Shown: positions 4,839 through 5,486 of the stretch, piece after piece
How the letters are laid out: every line of letters starts with the position of its first letter
Numbering within the stretch: position 1 is the stretch's first letter
Assembly: GCA_021792045.1 (NCBI GenBank)
Contig: JAJYVJ010000118.1
Location: 1 to 5,486, forward strand
DNA from: Thermoplasmata archaeon
GTDB taxonomy: Archaea; Thermoplasmatota; Thermoplasmata; Thermoplasmatales; Thermoplasmataceae
Reading direction: 5' to 3'
Length of the DNA: 5,486 bases
Translations under genes and position numbers: made by a program
The notes under the pieces: model-generated
Told to the model about the DNA's origin: nothing
Database searches by the model: none
Seen by the model: the letters and a program-made list of their open reading frames with translations, nothing else

Positions 4839-5413
4839 CTCACTACACCTTCTGGCACGATATCCCCGTAGTCCTCGGCTACTCTTCTAGATTCCGTTCT
4901 TTCGCAGTTTGGGCAAAATAGCAAGGAACCCTTTCTTATCATAGTTGTCCTGCATTTTGGACATATTGTTTTAAGCACTCCGAGATTCTTACCGAGCAAC
5001 CCTATCTTCAATTCCGATTTATAGATTCCTATAACTTTCCCTCTTACAAGGTCACCAATCATCATTCCGGAATCTCTGTCTCCTTCTCTCTGTCTTGGAA
5101 GATCAGCACGTCCTATGGCTACGTACTCTACTAGGTCGTTGTTCTTATCGACCATTACAGACACCTCGATAACAGCTCTTCCTCTTTCTACCTCTACAAC
5201 CCTTCCATATACGGTGGCTCCAACAAAAGCTTTGGGTTTGGTTTTTATTGGTAAAACTGATGCTGTAAGATCTTTATCATTAACGTCAAGAAACCCGTAA
5301 ATGAGCGATATAATCTTGCCATGATCTTCATAAGTATTCCTCCCCGGAACGTACTCTTCGGTTGTAGCTATTTCTTCACCGGGCGTCACTATTTTTCTTT
5401 CTTTTTTCTCCAT
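4835..5413 (-). CDS. csl4: Exosome subunit Csl4 (S1 domain and zinc ribbon)
   Basis: RNA-binding cap subunit of the archaeal exosome, the 3'-to-5' RNA-degrading and tailing complex built on the Rrp41/Rrp42 ring. With the ATG start the protein has 192 residues, the usual size. Domains in order are the N-terminal Csl4 domain (about 6-57, with TPGEEI and GxIxSLIYGFLDV-like strands), an S1 RNA-binding domain (about 62-143), and a C-terminal zinc ribbon with CPKC (151-154) and CPNC (167-170). A TTG at 5422 would add three residues. The ATG at 5413 is preferred because the candidate TATA element just upstream would place the transcript start near or after the TTG. The TGA stop overlaps the ATG of the 52-aa gene, and lsm follows, making an RNA-decay operon. 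Confidence 0.92.
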   Translation of the reverse strand: MEKKERKIVTPGEEIATTEEYVPGRNTYEDHGKIISLIYGFLDVNDKDLTASVLPIKTKPKAFVGATVYGRVVEVERGRAVIEVSVMVDKNNDLVEYVAIGRADLPRQREGDRDSGMMIGDLVRGKVIGIYKSELKIGLLGKNLGVLKTICPKCRTTMIRKGSLLFCPNCERTESRRVAEDYGDIVPEGVVR

Positions 5414-5429
5414 CTTGATCAATCTTAAA

Positions 5430-5444
5430 ATCTATAAGCTTAAG
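5430..5444 (-). promoter_or_regulatory. Candidate promoter of the csl4-lsm operon
   Basis: On the minus strand CTTAAGCTTATAGAT runs from 5444 to 5430, containing a TATA-like CTTATAGA. Its distance to ATG 5413 is short but close to that of a leaderless transcript. It shares AAGCTT(T)AT with the promoter before the gene at 3233. It is too close to the upstream TTG (5422) for that codon to be well inside the mRNA. Confidence 0.4.
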
Positions 5445-5486
5445 AGCAAAGTAAAACCATTCTAATTAAACTTTCTTTATGGTTTC

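Noticed and set aside
4512..4890. Plus-strand frames opposite the lsm and 52-aa genes
   Set aside because: They are antisense to the Sm1/Sm2 motifs and to the heptad-repeat gene, with no family features of their own.
5466..5486. Fragments at the right edge: a plus-strand ATG at 5479 or a minus-strand frame ending at 5466
   Set aside because: Only a few codons lie in the window on either strand, so neither a divergent start nor an upstream gene end can be supported.

Overview
The window most resembles a piece of a Thermoplasmata-type euryarchaeal chromosome. The evidence is a Gly-Gly-Met thermosome tail at the left edge, archaeal-style TATA-box promoters at leaderless spacing, oligo-T terminators, GGTGA-like ribosome binding sites with very tight operons, a tRNA-His without an encoded CCA, and archaeal RNA-processing genes (exosome Csl4, LSm). 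The order-level assignment is inference from gene content and style; the archaeal assignment is firm.

Left part, plus strand. After the last codons of a thermosome subunit (stop at 51-53) and a T-rich terminator comes a three-gene operon: sucC (189-1298, TTG start), sucD (overlapping by ATGA) and argF (5 nt after sucD). SucC and SucD form succinyl-CoA synthetase, which interconverts succinyl-CoA and succinate with nucleotide phosphorylation in the TCA cycle. ArgF makes or splits citrulline. A T-rich terminator follows. The pairing of a TCA-cycle enzyme with ornithine carbamoyltransferase in one transcript is a notable feature.

Middle, plus strand. A 160-nt intergenic region holds two candidate promoters and three tiny coupled ORFs. 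It precedes a two-gene unit: a basic 107-aa protein I do not recognise, then, 3 nt later, a METTL5/COG2263-like RNA N6-adenine methyltransferase with a NSPF motif in place of NPPF. A tRNA-His(GTG) gene with an encoded G-1 and a G7-A66 mismatch lies 59 nt downstream.

Right part, minus strand. An RNA-processing operon converges on the tRNA. It consists of the exosome subunit Csl4, a 52-aa gene encoding an almost perfect heptad coiled coil that is easily missed by gene callers, and an LSm/Sm-like protein. The three are packed with ATGA overlap and an 11-nt gap. Three loci in a row (RNA methylase, tRNA, exosome/LSm) give the right half an RNA-metabolism theme. No mobile element, CRISPR array or clear sign of gene transfer is visible. 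The best candidates for something undescribed are the 52-aa coiled-coil protein and the 107-aa partner of the methylase.
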